A DNA stretch of 64,000 nucleotides from Gracilibacillus timonensis (GCF_900086715.1 NZ_FLKH01000012.1:1550001-1614000); one strand, 5' to 3'. Shown: positions 28,755 to 37,958, counted from the stretch's first letter. Notes: a model not told the origin generated them from the sequence alone. Translations and numbers: made by a program.

Positions 28755-28816
28755 CAAATACAGAGCGCTTTTTGCCCCATTTTTTGCATGACATTTGTAT
28801 GGTGATTTCTCACAAG
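28755..28816 (-). pseudogene. Relic of the gerE DNA-binding segment
   Basis: On the minus strand from about 28813, the sequence reads VRNHHTNVMQKMGQKAL, against VRNHISNAMQKLGVKGR in GerE. The nucleotide match covers about 34 bp with about five differences, then continues more weakly (GAGCGC shared). It lies immediately beyond the gerE terminator. It is too short to function, and looks like a decayed duplication of the 3' part of gerE. Confidence 0.65.
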
Positions 28817-28853
28817 AAAAAGGGTGTTCCTCCTACCCTGGAACACCCTTTTT
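28817..28853 (-). terminator. gerE terminator
   Basis: A 14-bp stem, AAAAAGGGTGTTCC / GGAACACCCTTTTT, with a 9-nt loop; T-rich on both sides, so it could work in both directions. Confidence 0.9.
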
Positions 28854-28856
28854 ACT

Positions 28857-29081
28857 CTACAGCTTTAACTCACCCATTCGCAAAAGCTCCACGACAGCTT
28901 GGGAGCGCCCCTTTACACCCAATTTTTGCATGGCATTTGAAATGTGATTTCTCACCGTTTTTTGCGAGATAAATAATTCGTCAGCAATTTCTTTGGTTGT
29001 TTTATCTTGAACCAATAGCTCAAAGACTTCTTTTTCTCTTTTGGTTAGTAATTGCTTCGGCTTGTAGTCATTATCCTTCAA
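28857..29081 (-). CDS. gerE: Late sporulation transcription factor GerE
   Basis: GerE is a 74-residue LuxR-type helix-turn-helix protein that binds promoters of late coat genes in the mother cell together with sigma-K RNA polymerase. The sequence LLTKREKEVFELLVQDKTTK and FISQKTVRNHISNAMQKLG is nearly identical to the B. subtilis protein, and the length is the same. It shows that the organism can form mature spore coats. Promoter elements were not resolved. Confidence 0.98.
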   Translation of the reverse strand: MKDNDYKPKQLLTKREKEVFELLVQDKTTKEIADELFISQKTVRNHISNAMQKLGVKGRSQAVVELLRMGELKL

Positions 29082-29354
29082 ATGTGAACCCCTCCTTGCT
29101 AACTTAAGGGCGCTGAACTAGAGGGTAATTACTCAGTCCATTTATCATATGTTGCCCTAACAAAAGGGTGCCCTACAAGCGTCTAATTCCGCGAAAAAAC
29201 GGCCCATATTCTTTCAAGAAAAAATATTGTTTTGCGTACATGTTAGGTGTTCATCATTTTGCTTTATCTTTAAGCACAGGCATTAAAGGTTATTTCCAAA
29301 TGATAGTGTATTACAATGAACTTATCATTTGTATTCGTTTTTTAAAGGAGTGAT

Positions 29355-29582
29355 ATTATAAAAGAGGGAAACTTTAACCTTACCGCTACCACATTGTCGA
29401 TCCTTTATGCTATTGTGATGTTTTTCATTTTAACATCAGCTCCTTCAGGAGAATCTCCAGATCACCCACTATGGGTATACACCTTGATTCCTGCCGGAGT
29501 TTCAGTTATTTTGATCTTGTTTAAGTATATAATTAAAAAAGACTTTCTACGAGATCTCTATGACAAGGATCATGATAATTAA
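29355..29582 (+). CDS. Small membrane protein with a non-canonical start codon
   Basis: A protein of about 75 residues with two membrane segments (LYAIVMFFILTSAP and LIPAGVSVILILFKYII) joined by an acidic loop, and a charged C-terminus (KKDFLRDLYDKDHDN). No ATG, GTG or TTG with a binding site opens the frame. AAAGGAG at 29344-29350 points at ATT (29355) or ATA (29358), from which the protein reads IKEGNFNLTATT and continues in frame. The TTG at 29394 has no ribosome-binding site and would cut into the sequence. Function unknown. Confidence 0.55.
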   Translation: MIKEGNFNLTATTLSILYAIVMFFILTSAPSGESPDHPLWVYTLIPAGVSVILILFKYIIKKDFLRDLYDKDHDN

Positions 29583-29660
29583 TACACTGGATTATACATG
29601 ACTAAACTAGATACTGCCCTTTTAAAGTGGTTGTTGCAACATTTCATCATTCATTTAACA

Positions 29661-29843
29661 ACTATATAAGTTGAACTTATAAATGTAACAAAAACGTGTG
29701 ACAAGCAAGTCTTCGTTCGCATGATTTCCTGATAATACCTCGTTTGATCCATTCGTGTGAATGACCATTCACACGCCTTTCAGCTCGCTGAAAGGTAGCC
29801 CCTATCAGATCAATGAGAAATTATTTAATTCAACTTATATAGT
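29661..29843 (+). mobile_element. Complete MITE-like element
   Basis: A 183-bp element with perfect 15-bp terminal inverted repeats, ACTATATAAGTTGAA and TTCAACTTATATAGT. Internally it carries two adjacent hairpins: CGTGTGAATG / CATTCACACG (2-nt loop) and CCTTTCAGC / GCTGAAAGG (2-nt loop). Related copies lie at 24804 (half), 37702-37893, 50005-50172 and a fragment at 20427. It encodes nothing, so it would depend on a transposase elsewhere. Target-site duplication could not be fixed by eye. It lies 17 bp from the stop codon of the zinc-ribbon gene. Confidence 0.85.
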
Positions 29844-29860
29844 ACTGTTTATATATAATA

Positions 29861-30130
29861 CTAGACTATTTCCTGCCGCAATGCTGACTGCAATTTCTTT
29901 CCACATAGATTACTACAAACCACAAATAAACCATCCTGACCTTGTTCCTTGGCAGGGGAATCAGCTGTAGTAACAATCATCGGGACTTTTCTTTTCAAGG
30001 TGTGAAAGTAGATAGATACGACTTCGCCTTCTCTATTAGAATAATCAAATCCTTTATGGAATTTCACATCTATCGCTTTTAAAGATTGGTTATCACCTAT
30101 TTTCTTGCCGCAGTATGCACATTCAAACAT
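29861..30130 (-). CDS. Small zinc-ribbon protein
   Basis: The 89-residue protein starts MFECAYCGKKIG with a CxxC pair and ends with a second knuckle, VVCSNLCGKKLQ, giving four cysteines for one zinc. Members of this short Bacillaceae family are often misnamed as iron-hydroxamate binding proteins. No function is known. The frame extends to 30205, but the ATG at 30130 follows AAAGGA and begins with the conserved MFECAYCGK. Confidence 0.75.
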   Translation of the reverse strand: MFECAYCGKKIGDNQSLKAIDVKFHKGFDYSNREGEVVSIYFHTLKRKVPMIVTTADSPAKEQGQDGLFVVCSNLCGKKLQSALRQEIV

Positions 30131-30293
30131 AAGTTGACCATTCCTTTCTCCTAATTGATATGAAAGCCCATTCATCATTGTTCCGTTCAAGCTTCTGGAC
30201 AACATTACCCTATATAAGCACTCGTTTCTCCTTCCTCTCTCTTCCTATGATATACTTATTTTTGTACTGATAAAAGAGAAAGGGATTTTTGTC

Positions 30294-31052
30294 TTGCTTG
30301 TCTTTATAACCATGTTAGTTATTGGATTATTATTAGGATTTATCGGGGCAGGAGGATCGGGGGTTATAATTGCCGTATTAAGTGCTGTATTCGGGTTTCC
30401 GATTCACACGGCATTGGGAACCTCTTTGGCAGCCATGGTTTTCTCCTCCTTATCTGGCACTCTCAGTCACTTAAGAGAAGGTAATACAGTGATAAAAATT
30501 GGTGTTGCAACAGGTGTATTCGGGGCATGTGGGGCTTTTTTTGGTTCACAGCTAGCGAATATTATTCCAGGAGAAGAGTTAAAATGGTTCACAGCAGGTA
30601 TGTTGATCTTGTCTGCCATCTTACTTTGGCTCCGTGTTACGATTGGCTTTGGCCGCTTTGCTACACAGACATTTGCAAGCCATAATCGATCGAAGCCTGC
30701 CCGTTTTTGGCTAGCGGCGGGAAGTATAGGTATAGTAACAGGTTTATTGTCAGGAGTGTTCGGTATTGGCTCCACGCCATTTATTCAGATTGGTTTGCTT
30801 GTTTTCTTTGGGTTATCGATTCAACAATCAGCCGGAACGACGATGCTAGTGATTATCCCAATTGCTTTAATTGGTGGTCTTGGTTATTATAGTGTCGGTT
30901 TTCTCGACTTACAATTATTTATCGAAGTAGTGGCAGGCACGATGGCTGGGTCTTATCTAGGTGCCAAATTCACCACACGATTACATCCACTCGTATTGAA
31001 AATTGCTATGGTTGCTGTACCTTTACTTGGCGGGATTGTGTTATTGTTTTGA
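30294..31052 (+). CDS. TSUP/TauE-SafE family membrane permease
   Basis: A 252-residue polytopic protein with seven or eight hydrophobic segments in two repeats. It has the family's glycine-rich motifs: LLLGFIGAGGSGVIIAVL with the N-terminal half, and GSIGIVTGLLSGVFGIGSTPF with the second. Members export or import sulfite, sulfonates or other organic anions. In a genome that appears to make a sulfonolipid a sulfonate or sulfite role is attractive but unproven. It starts at TTG 30294 after AAAGGGA. The terminator at 31101-31138 lies 48 bp after its stop. Confidence 0.85.
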   Translation: MLVFITMLVIGLLLGFIGAGGSGVIIAVLSAVFGFPIHTALGTSLAAMVFSSLSGTLSHLREGNTVIKIGVATGVFGACGAFFGSQLANIIPGEELKWFTAGMLILSAILLWLRVTIGFGRFATQTFASHNRSKPARFWLAAGSIGIVTGLLSGVFGIGSTPFIQIGLLVFFGLSIQQSAGTTMLVIIPIALIGGLGYYSVGFLDLQLFIEVVAGTMAGSYLGAKFTTRLHPLVLKIAMVAVPLLGGIVLLF

Positions 31053-31100
31053 TGAATATTAGTTCTTTTCGTGCTTCAAAGTAAATGTCTGTTAAGATTT

Positions 31101-31138
31101 ATAAAACCCTTCTTCGAGAACTCGAAGAAGGGTTTTAT
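31101..31138. terminator. Bidirectional terminator between the TSUP gene and sdhB
   Basis: A perfect 18-bp stem, ATAAAACCCTTCTTCGAG / CTCGAAGAAGGGTTTTAT, with a 2-nt loop and flanking T/A tracts serves both convergent units. Confidence 0.93.
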
Positions 31139-31140
31139 GC

Positions 31141-31902
31141 TTAATATGCATAATCACTACCGAAGAAATTCTTAAATGATTGAATATTAGTATCCCGATT
31201 TAATGCGGCAATCGATGTGGTCAATGGAATGCCTTTTGGACAAACTTCCACGCAATTTTGTGCATTACCACATCCAGAAATCCCACCATCTTCCATTAAG
31301 GCATCCAGGCGATCTCCTTTATTCATCTCACCAGTTGGGTGAGCGTTAAATAATCGGACTTGTGATAAGGCAGCTGGGCCAATAAAGTCAGAATTGCTGT
31401 TTACATTTGGACAAGCCTCTAGACACACACCACATGTCATGCACTTCGATAGTTCATAGGCCCACTGGCGTTTTTTCTCGGGCATTTTTGGACCAGCACC
31501 AAGATCATACGTACCATCGATCGGAATCCAAGCCTTCACTTTCTTCAAAGCATCAAACATGCGACTGCGGTCAACAACTAAATCTCGCTCCACTTTGAAC
31601 GTCGTCATTGGTGCTACTCGGATCGGTTGTTCTAAGTTATCCACCAGTGTAGCACAAGCTTGGCGAGGCTCTCCATTAATCACCATCGAACAAGCACCAC
31701 AAACCTCTTCTAAGCAGTTAGACTCCCATTGCACTGGAGCAACGTGCTGTCCTTCTGCATTAAATGGATTACGCTGTGTTTCCATTAAAGCAGAAATAAT
31801 GTTCATATTCTTGCGATAGTTTATCTGAAAAGTCTCCTCATAGGGAGCTGAATCAGGACTATCTTGACGTGTTACAATCATCGTGAATTTTTCTTCTGCC
31901 AT
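31141..31902 (-). CDS. sdhB: Succinate dehydrogenase iron-sulfur subunit
   Basis: SdhB carries electrons from SdhA to the membrane anchor. The 253-residue product has the [2Fe-2S] cysteines in NCLEEVCGACSMVINGEPRQAC (about 62-84), one ferredoxin cluster motif CMTCGVCLEACPN (about 150) and a second, CGNAQNCVEVCPKG (about 208), for the [4Fe-4S] and [3Fe-4S] centres. It is the last gene of sdhCAB. Confidence 0.97.
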   Translation of the reverse strand: MAEEKFTMIVTRQDSPDSAPYEETFQINYRKNMNIISALMETQRNPFNAEGQHVAPVQWESNCLEEVCGACSMVINGEPRQACATLVDNLEQPIRVAPMTTFKVERDLVVDRSRMFDALKKVKAWIPIDGTYDLGAGPKMPEKKRQWAYELSKCMTCGVCLEACPNVNSNSDFIGPAALSQVRLFNAHPTGEMNKGDRLDALMEDGGISGCGNAQNCVEVCPKGIPLTTSIAALNRDTNIQSFKNFFGSDYAY

Positions 31903-31918
31903 GTTTCGCTACCCCCTC

Positions 31919-33670
31919 TTATTTTGTCTTACTATAGTCACGTTTTCTTGGTTCAATAAGTGACACATCCACATCTTCATATTCAAATACAGGTGCCTTT
32001 TTAGATGGATCGAAGCTGGCCTTTGTTGTCTTCAGCCATTCCTCATCATTACGATCCGGGAATTCCGGTTTATAGTGAGCCCCACGGCTTTCATTTCGAT
32101 TATAAGCACCTTGTGTAATCACTCGAGCCAAATGAAGCATATTCTTTAACTGACGAGTAAACATGACACCAGCGTTATTCCAGCGGGAGGTATCGTCCAT
32201 ATTGATATGATCCCAACGCTGTAACAACTCTTGGATTTTCTCATCTGTTTTTAACAGACGATCATTCTCACGTACAACCGTCACATTATCGGTCATTAAT
32301 GCACCAAGTTCTTTGTGAATTTGATAGGCATTTTCTTCCCCACGCATGTTTAACAACTCTTCAAACTTCGCTTCTTCCTCTTTGAGTTGACGATCAAATA
32401 CATCAGAAGAAATGTCTTCAATGGTTGTTTCCAAACCATCCATGTATTTAATCGCATTCGGTCCAGCGACCATACCGCCATAAATAGAGGATAACAAGGA
32501 ATTAGCCCCCAAACGATTGGCGCCATGCTGTGTATAGTCACATTCACCAGCAGCAAAGATTCCTGGAATATTGGTCATCTGCTCATAATCCACCCATAGA
32601 CCACCCATGGAGTAATGAACTGCTGGGAAAATCTTCATAGGTACCTTACGCGGGTCTTCCCCAACAAATTTTTCATAAATTTCAATAATACCACCAAGCT
32701 TGACATCTAATTCTTTCGGATCTTTATGAGAAAGGTCCAAATAAACCATATTCTCGCCGTTAATACCTAGCTTTTGATTGACACAGACATCAAATATTTC
32801 TCGTGTGGCAATATCCCGTGGAACAAGGTTACCATAGGCGGGATATTTCTCTTCTAAGAAATACCAAGGTTCTCCATCCTTGTAAGTCCAAATTCGTCCA
32901 CCTTCACCACGTGCAGATTCACTCATCAAGCGAAGTTTATCATCTCCAGGAATGGCCGTCGGATGGATTTGAATAAATTCGCCATTGGCATATACTCCAC
33001 CTTGTAAATAAAGAGTCGCTGCCGCAGATCCTGTATTAATAACAGAATTCGTTGACTTACCAAAGATAATCCCTGGCCCACCAGAAGCCAGAATAGAGGC
33101 ATCTGCCTTAAACGCTTTGATTTCGTGGGATTTAATATGTTGACCAATCACCCCGCGACCAATGCCATCATCATCGATAATCGCCGAGATAAATTCCCAG
33201 CCTTCATACTTGGTGACTAAGCCTTGTACTTCGTAACGACGAACTTGTTCATCTAATGCATACAGCAGTTGTTGCCCTGTAGTGGCACCCGCATATGCTG
33301 TGCGGTGGTGTTGTGTTCCACCAAAACGACGGAAATCCAACAATCCCTCTGGTGTTCGGTTAAACATAACTCCCATCCGATCAAGCATATGTATAATACC
33401 AGGTGCTGCGTCACACATTGCTTTTACCGGTGGCTGGTTGGCCAAAAAGTCTCCGCCATATACCGAATCATCAAAGTGCTCCCACGGGGAATCTCCTTCT
33501 CCTTTTGTATTGACAGCACCATTGATACCACCTTGTGCACAAACAGAGTGAGACCTTTTTACGGGTACAATGGACAGGAGATCTACGTGTACACCTGCTT
33601 CTGCTGCTTTAATAGTGGCCATCAGACCGGCTAAACCGCCACCAACAATCACCATATTTTGATCACTCAT
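31919..33670 (-). CDS. sdhA: Succinate dehydrogenase flavoprotein subunit
   Basis: SdhA oxidises succinate to fumarate with covalently bound FAD. The 583-residue product shows the dinucleotide-binding GGGLAGLMATIKAAEAG (about 10-26), the flavinylated histidine in RSHSVCAQGGINGA (about 38-51), the active-site HPTAIPGDDKLRLMSESARGEGG (about 238-260) and HYSMGGLWVDYEQ (about 353). Fits the B. subtilis type with a cytochrome b558 partner. Confidence 0.98.
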   Translation of the reverse strand: MSDQNMVIVGGGLAGLMATIKAAEAGVHVDLLSIVPVKRSHSVCAQGGINGAVNTKGEGDSPWEHFDDSVYGGDFLANQPPVKAMCDAAPGIIHMLDRMGVMFNRTPEGLLDFRRFGGTQHHRTAYAGATTGQQLLYALDEQVRRYEVQGLVTKYEGWEFISAIIDDDGIGRGVIGQHIKSHEIKAFKADASILASGGPGIIFGKSTNSVINTGSAAATLYLQGGVYANGEFIQIHPTAIPGDDKLRLMSESARGEGGRIWTYKDGEPWYFLEEKYPAYGNLVPRDIATREIFDVCVNQKLGINGENMVYLDLSHKDPKELDVKLGGIIEIYEKFVGEDPRKVPMKIFPAVHYSMGGLWVDYEQMTNIPGIFAAGECDYTQHGANRLGANSLLSSIYGGMVAGPNAIKYMDGLETTIEDISSDVFDRQLKEEEAKFEELLNMRGEENAYQIHKELGALMTDNVTVVRENDRLLKTDEKIQELLQRWDHINMDDTSRWNNAGVMFTRQLKNMLHLARVITQGAYNRNESRGAHYKPEFPDRNDEEWLKTTKASFDPSKKAPVFEYEDVDVSLIEPRKRDYSKTK

Positions 33671-33707
33671 TACCTACTCACTCCCTTAACATCTTGACTA
33701 CTTCCAT

Positions 33708-34316
33708 TTAAACAAACGCGAATAAAGCTCGTACACCTATGTAGGTGACCGCTAAGAATACAATTAGCGTTGCATATGTAGCGATTCTCTGCGAACGAGG
33801 TGTGACTGTAATCCCCCATGTTACTAAGAAACTCCATAAACCATTGGCAAAATGGAATGTTGTAGAAACAACCCCTAGTAAATAGAAGGCAAACATGAAC
33901 GGATTTGATAGGATATCTTCCATCATGTTAAAGCCAAGCTCCTTGGTTCCTAAACCAATCTGAATTCTTGTTTCCCATACATGCCATGCAATAAATACAA
34001 GTGTGATAATACCTGATATACGCTGTAAGAGAAACATCCAATTACGGAAAAACCCGTGTCGCCGTACATTGTTCTTTGCTGTAAGGACAATATACACTCC
34101 TAATACCGCATGGAATAAAATTGGAAGAAAAATCACGAAAATCTCCAAAGCATAACGGAATGGCAAGGATTCCATAAAGTGTGCTGCCTTGTTAAAGCTT
34201 TCTGGACTATAGGCAGCAAAGTGGTTGACCGTTAAATGCTGCAGTAAGAAAATCCCGATTGGCACCACCCCTAACAGGGAATGAAGCCTGCGATAAAAAA
34301 ACTCCTTATTCTCCAC
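33708..34316 (-). CDS. sdhC: Succinate dehydrogenase cytochrome b558 membrane subunit
   Basis: A single 202-residue diheme anchor with five membrane helices replaces separate SdhC and SdhD subunits, as in Bacillus. It shows the heme-ligand histidines within GIFLLQHLTVNHF (helix 1), LFHAVLGVYIV, FIAWHVWETRIQ and TFHFANGLWSFLVTWG. It starts at GTG 34316 after GAGGGGGG. It leads sdhCAB; a CRE-like palindrome lies 65 bp upstream. Confidence 0.96.
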   Translation of the reverse strand: MENKEFFYRRLHSLLGVVPIGIFLLQHLTVNHFAAYSPESFNKAAHFMESLPFRYALEIFVIFLPILFHAVLGVYIVLTAKNNVRRHGFFRNWMFLLQRISGIITLVFIAWHVWETRIQIGLGTKELGFNMMEDILSNPFMFAFYLLGVVSTTFHFANGLWSFLVTWGITVTPRSQRIATYATLIVFLAVTYIGVRALFAFV

Positions 34317-34949
34317 TTTTTTTGTACCCCCCTCTTAAAAATCATGTTTTTGCAACATACGATTCTTTCTACGCTTGATTAAAGCGCTTTACAACTCATT
34401 TCACTATGTTACGATCTCATTTGGTTACTGGCAACTCTTTTTTTATTCCCATCCAAAGAAATTCGTATATTGGCACCACATTTATTGTACTTCTATCCGC
34501 AATAAGCGTCAAGAAAACGATATATTTTTTTGAGCGACCCTCCGCACTGTGAACCATCCTCCATCAAGATGGTTAGCACGATATGCTCTTTTTTTAAGGC
34601 AAGAAAGGTTAAAATCATTAATATAATAGGATTTGGAATGATGTTGACCTTGAATGAATCCGGGGTACCGATAAGACGGATTGATGTTAAGTAGAGTCCT
34701 TATGGTAAAAGCGGATTTTGTTACTATTTCTAATATCTACTGCAATTTATATTTATCTATTGAAAAAAATGGCACTTGTCAGTTCAAGAATTCTCTTTTT
34801 TCTCACTGTTATGCCTATGAAATCAAGGGTTACAAAAGATAGTTCAAGAAAATAACCAAGAAACATTTGCAGAAAACAGAGAAAAAAGCGATAATAGTAA
34901 CTAAAGATAAAGTACAGTCTGACCAAGGCAAGAGAGGGGAAACAATCTA
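34317..34949. other. Long gap upstream of sdhC and yslB
   Basis: No gene was found. The sdh promoter region with the CRE-like palindrome (34380-34391) lies at its left end. A weak hairpin AACCATC / GATGGTT (about 34551-34574) precedes a distant T run. At 34671-34700, CCGATAAGACGGATTGATGT resembles the left arm of the palindrome at 231, so a repeat fragment is present. Confidence 0.5.
34380..34391 (-). promoter_or_regulatory. CRE-like palindrome upstream of sdhC
   Basis: TAAAGCGCTTTA is a perfect 12-bp palindrome containing the core of the CcpA-binding consensus (WAANCGNTNW), about 65 bp before the sdhC start. Outer positions deviate, so this is a candidate catabolite-repression site. Confidence 0.4.
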
Positions 34950-35375
34950 GTGACTAAACAGAACACCAGCATAGCCACTATACTCGCGAATCTGCAAACT
35001 ACTAGCAGTGGTTATGATTTAATACGTTATATCGGGCTGCCCGATATGCTAGGACAAGAGAAAGATTTGATCCTGTATATTATGGGGAAAAACCTGGCAC
35101 GTAAGGCACAATGTGGAAGTAAAGAAGAAATTCAGGAATTTTTTGTAGACGCAGGGTGGGGAGATCTGCACCTACTGCAAGAGAAACGACGCGGTTTTAT
35201 ATATGAACTCAGTGGCGAGATCATTGAGGCAAGACAGCAAACACTCGGACAGATCGATTATGTATTAGAGGCAGGGTTCTTGGCGGAGGCCATGGTCCAG
35301 ATTATGGACGAAAGCTACGAATGTATCGTGGAAGAAAAAAAACAACAGATATTACTAAACGTCTTACATAACTAA
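34950..35375 (+). CDS. yslB: YslB-family protein (DUF2507)
   Basis: The 141-residue soluble protein matches YslB, which sits beside sdhC in B. subtilis. It starts at GTG 34950 after GAGAGGGG. Visible segments include YDLIRYIGLPDMLGQEKDLILYIMGKNLARK (about 21-50) and FFVDAGWGDLHLLQEKRRGFIYELSG (about 64-89), like the BtpA/V4R-type ligand-binding folds. Function unknown. It is transcribed towards uvrC and shares a terminator with it. Confidence 0.88.
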   Translation: MTKQNTSIATILANLQTTSSGYDLIRYIGLPDMLGQEKDLILYIMGKNLARKAQCGSKEEIQEFFVDAGWGDLHLLQEKRRGFIYELSGEIIEARQQTLGQIDYVLEAGFLAEAMVQIMDESYECIVEEKKQQILLNVLHN

Positions 35376-35406
35376 AGCCCCTTTTCCTCTTATGGAAGGG
35401 GCTTTA
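35374..35406. terminator. Bidirectional terminator between yslB and uvrC
   Basis: AAAGCCCCTT pairs with AAGGGGCTTT around a 13-nt loop, with A/T tracts on both sides. The right edge overlaps the uvrC stop codon. Confidence 0.85.
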
Positions 35407-37182
35407 TGTCTCTTCTTTTAATTGCTGCCAGAGATTTTCAGCTACTGGCTTAGGGATTCCCAGTTTCATAATGTCTTCCAGCGAAGCTTGCTCGATTTCT
35501 TTAACGGATTTAAAATGAGTAAGCAATAGCTTTTTCCGTTGGGCGCCAATCCCCTCAATTTCATCTAATTTAGAACGAAAGGCACTTTTACCACGCAGCT
35601 GTCGATGAAAGGTAATAGCAAAACGGTGTACTTCTTCTTGAACCCGCTGAATTAAATAAAAAGATGGCGAGCGTCGATCGAGATCGATAACAGCAGGTGG
35701 ATCACCATATAACAATTCACTTGTCTTGTGTTTATCATCCTTCGCCAAGCCGCACAATGGGATGTCCAGCCCCAATTCATTCTCTAATACATCCAAAGCG
35801 GCTGACATTTGTCCTTTTGCTCCATCGACTACGATTAAGTCTGGCAGAGGCTTGTTCTCCTTTAAAACCCTTGTATATCGACGCCTGATTACCTCTCGCA
35901 TCGTTTCGTAATCATCTGGACCTTCTACCCCTTTGATCTTATATTTCCTGTATTCTTTTTTTGCTGGCTGACCATCTAAAAATACAATCATCGCAGATAC
36001 CGGGTCCGTCCCTTGAATATTAGAATTATCAAAGGCCTCAATGCGATGTGGTGTCTCGATATTTAATGTATCTCCTAATGTTTCCACTGCCTTAATGGTT
36101 CGTTCTTCATTTCGTTCCATTAAACTAAATTTCTCTTGTAAGGCAATTTCAGCATTCTTCTTCGCTAACTCCACTAATTCCTTTTTCCTGCCTCGCATCG
36201 GGATATTCACGTCTACCTCTAACAGTTCATGCAATAATTCTGTACTGGTGGCTATGGGGACTAGAATTTGTTTTGGTTTGGGATGGTGATGGTGTAAATA
36301 AAAACTGCCGATAAAGCTGAGGAAAGTCTCTTCTGCCTCATCAAAAAAAGGAAACATCGATATATCCCGCTCAATTAATTTTCCTTGGCGAATGAAAAAT
36401 ACTTGAACACACATCCACCCTTTATCATAGCTGTAATTAAAGACATCACGGTCGACCTGATCATTAATGGTAATCTTCTGTTGTTCCATCACGGATTCGA
36501 TATGTTGGATCAAATCACGAAATTCCTTGGCTCGCTCGAAATTTAATGATTCGGAAGCCGTCAACATTTTTTTCTTTAAATCTGCCTTAATCTCTTGATG
36601 TCCACCTTTAAGAAAACGAGCTATCTCTTGTGTGATTTCCTGATACTCTGCCACGGATGGCGGGTTTTCCGCACATGCGAGACATTGGTTCATGTGATAA
36701 TACAGACAATGACGCCCTTTGGGATTGTTACACTTTCGTAATGGGTAAAGTCTGTCTAATAACTTTTTTGTTTCTCTGGCCGCCATGACATTAGGGTATG
36801 GGCCAAAATATTTCCCCTTATCCTTCTTTACCTTACGGGTAATAATTAACCGAGGATGCCGCTCATTGGTAATTTTGAGAAAGGGATAAGACTTATCATC
36901 CTTGAGTAATACATTATACCTTGGGTCATATTTCTTAATCAGATTCATTTCCAAAATGAGTGCCTCTACCTCTGACCCGGTAACAATATACTCAAAATCG
37001 ACAATCTCTCGCACGAGACGCTGGGTTTTCTGATCATTTGCCCCAATAAAGTAAGAACGCACACGATTCTTTAATAGCTTTGATTTTCCCACATAAATCA
37101 CTGTGCCATGTCTATCCTTCATGAGATAGCAGCCAGGCTGGGCTGGTAACACCGCTAATTTCTCTTTAATATGTTGATTCAT
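35404..37182 (-). CDS. uvrC: Excinuclease ABC subunit C
   Basis: UvrC makes both incisions in nucleotide excision repair. The 592-residue product has the N-terminal GIY-YIG nuclease ([33 protein letters not shown], about 12-44), a Cys-rich stretch [20 protein letters not shown], a UVR motif near 200, the RNase H-like endonuclease with [18 protein letters not shown] and [10 protein letters not shown], and a C-terminal helix-hairpin-helix. Start ATG 37182 follows GGAGGGGG; the frame opens at 37200. In B. subtilis lysC lies between uvrC and yslB but is absent here. Confidence 0.97.
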   Translation of the reverse strand: MNQHIKEKLAVLPAQPGCYLMKDRHGTVIYVGKSKLLKNRVRSYFIGANDQKTQRLVREIVDFEYIVTGSEVEALILEMNLIKKYDPRYNVLLKDDKSYPFLKITNERHPRLIITRKVKKDKGKYFGPYPNVMAARETKKLLDRLYPLRKCNNPKGRHCLYYHMNQCLACAENPPSVAEYQEITQEIARFLKGGHQEIKADLKKKMLTASESLNFERAKEFRDLIQHIESVMEQQKITINDQVDRDVFNYSYDKGWMCVQVFFIRQGKLIERDISMFPFFDEAEETFLSFIGSFYLHHHHPKPKQILVPIATSTELLHELLEVDVNIPMRGRKKELVELAKKNAEIALQEKFSLMERNEERTIKAVETLGDTLNIETPHRIEAFDNSNIQGTDPVSAMIVFLDGQPAKKEYRKYKIKGVEGPDDYETMREVIRRRYTRVLKENKPLPDLIVVDGAKGQMSAALDVLENELGLDIPLCGLAKDDKHKTSELLYGDPPAVIDLDRRSPSFYLIQRVQEEVHRFAITFHRQLRGKSAFRSKLDEIEGIGAQRKKLLLTHFKSVKEIEQASLEDIMKLGIPKPVAENLWQQLKEET

Positions 37183-37200
37183 GAATCCCCCTCCTCTCAA

Positions 37201-37236
37201 AAAACAATCCCCTATGAGCTTGTCATAAGGGATTGA
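37201..37236 (-). terminator. trxA terminator
   Basis: CAATCCC(T)TATGA pairs with TCATAGGGGATTG on the minus strand, followed by TTTTTTG. It separates trxA from uvrC. Confidence 0.85.
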
Positions 37237-37244
37237 TAATCACA

Positions 37245-37559
37245 TTACGCATGTTTGTTGATTGTTTCAACAAGTGCCTCTTTCGGTTGATAACCAACCA
37301 CTTGATCCACTACTTCCCCGTCTTTGAATAGAAGCAATGTTGGGATACTCATTACTCCGAATTTACCTGCTGTCTCTTGGTTTTCGTCTACATCAAGCTT
37401 AACGATTTGTACTGTATCGCTCATTTCCCCATCTATTTCTTCTAGGACTGGTGCAATCATTTTACAAGGTCCACACCAAGTTGCCCAGAAATCGACTAAT
37501 ACTAATCCTTCACTTGTTTGATCTGCAAACGTGCTATCAGTTGCTGCTGTTATTGCCAT
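37245..37559 (-). CDS. trxA: Thioredoxin
   Basis: The 104-residue protein carries the active-site motif WCGPCK at residues 28-33 and the cis-proline region MSIPTLLLF. It reduces cytoplasmic disulfides and supports ribonucleotide reductase and methionine sulfoxide reductase. It has the family's usual length and is monocistronic, with its own terminator. In B. subtilis the etfB-etfA genes precede trxA; here a gap with a MITE takes their place. Confidence 0.97.
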   Translation of the reverse strand: MAITAATDSTFADQTSEGLVLVDFWATWCGPCKMIAPVLEEIDGEMSDTVQIVKLDVDENQETAGKFGVMSIPTLLLFKDGEVVDQVVGYQPKEALVETINKHA

Positions 37560-37958
37560 TTTTAATTTCCTCCTTCATCCTATCCATTTTCTTCATCAGT
37601 ATATCATCCTTGAATAAATCATCCTAATACTTTGCTTATTCTAATAAAAATGTTGCAATATACTCCTATCTACCTTAACTTACTGTAATACCGATAAGAT
37701 CAATATATAAAAGTTGAACTTATAAATGTAACAAAAACGTGAGATAAGCAAGTCTTTGCTCCCATTATTTCCCGATAATCTATTTTGATCCATTTGTGTG
37801 GATGACCATTCACACGCCTTTCAGCTCTGCATAAATGGATCAAGAGCACATATTAGATCCATGGGAAATTATTTCATTCAACTTATATAGATAGCTATTT
37901 GATGTTTAAAATTCCTATCTTCTCGGGTTAGCAAAGCATGTTGATGTTGACCTTGCAC
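37560..37958. other. Gap upstream of trxA
   Basis: No protein gene found. A MITE copy fills 37702-37893. B. subtilis has a cluster of fatty-acid degradation and electron-transfer genes at this place. Confidence 0.6.
37702..37893 (+). mobile_element. MITE-like element, near-complete copy
   Basis: AAAAGTTGAACTTATAAATG at the left end and ATTCAACTTATATAG at the right end match the terminal repeats of the copy at 29661, with left-end changes. The interior GTGTGGATG / CATTCACAC hairpin is kept with a mismatch; the second hairpin (CCTTTCAGC) has lost its partner arm. Confidence 0.75.
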
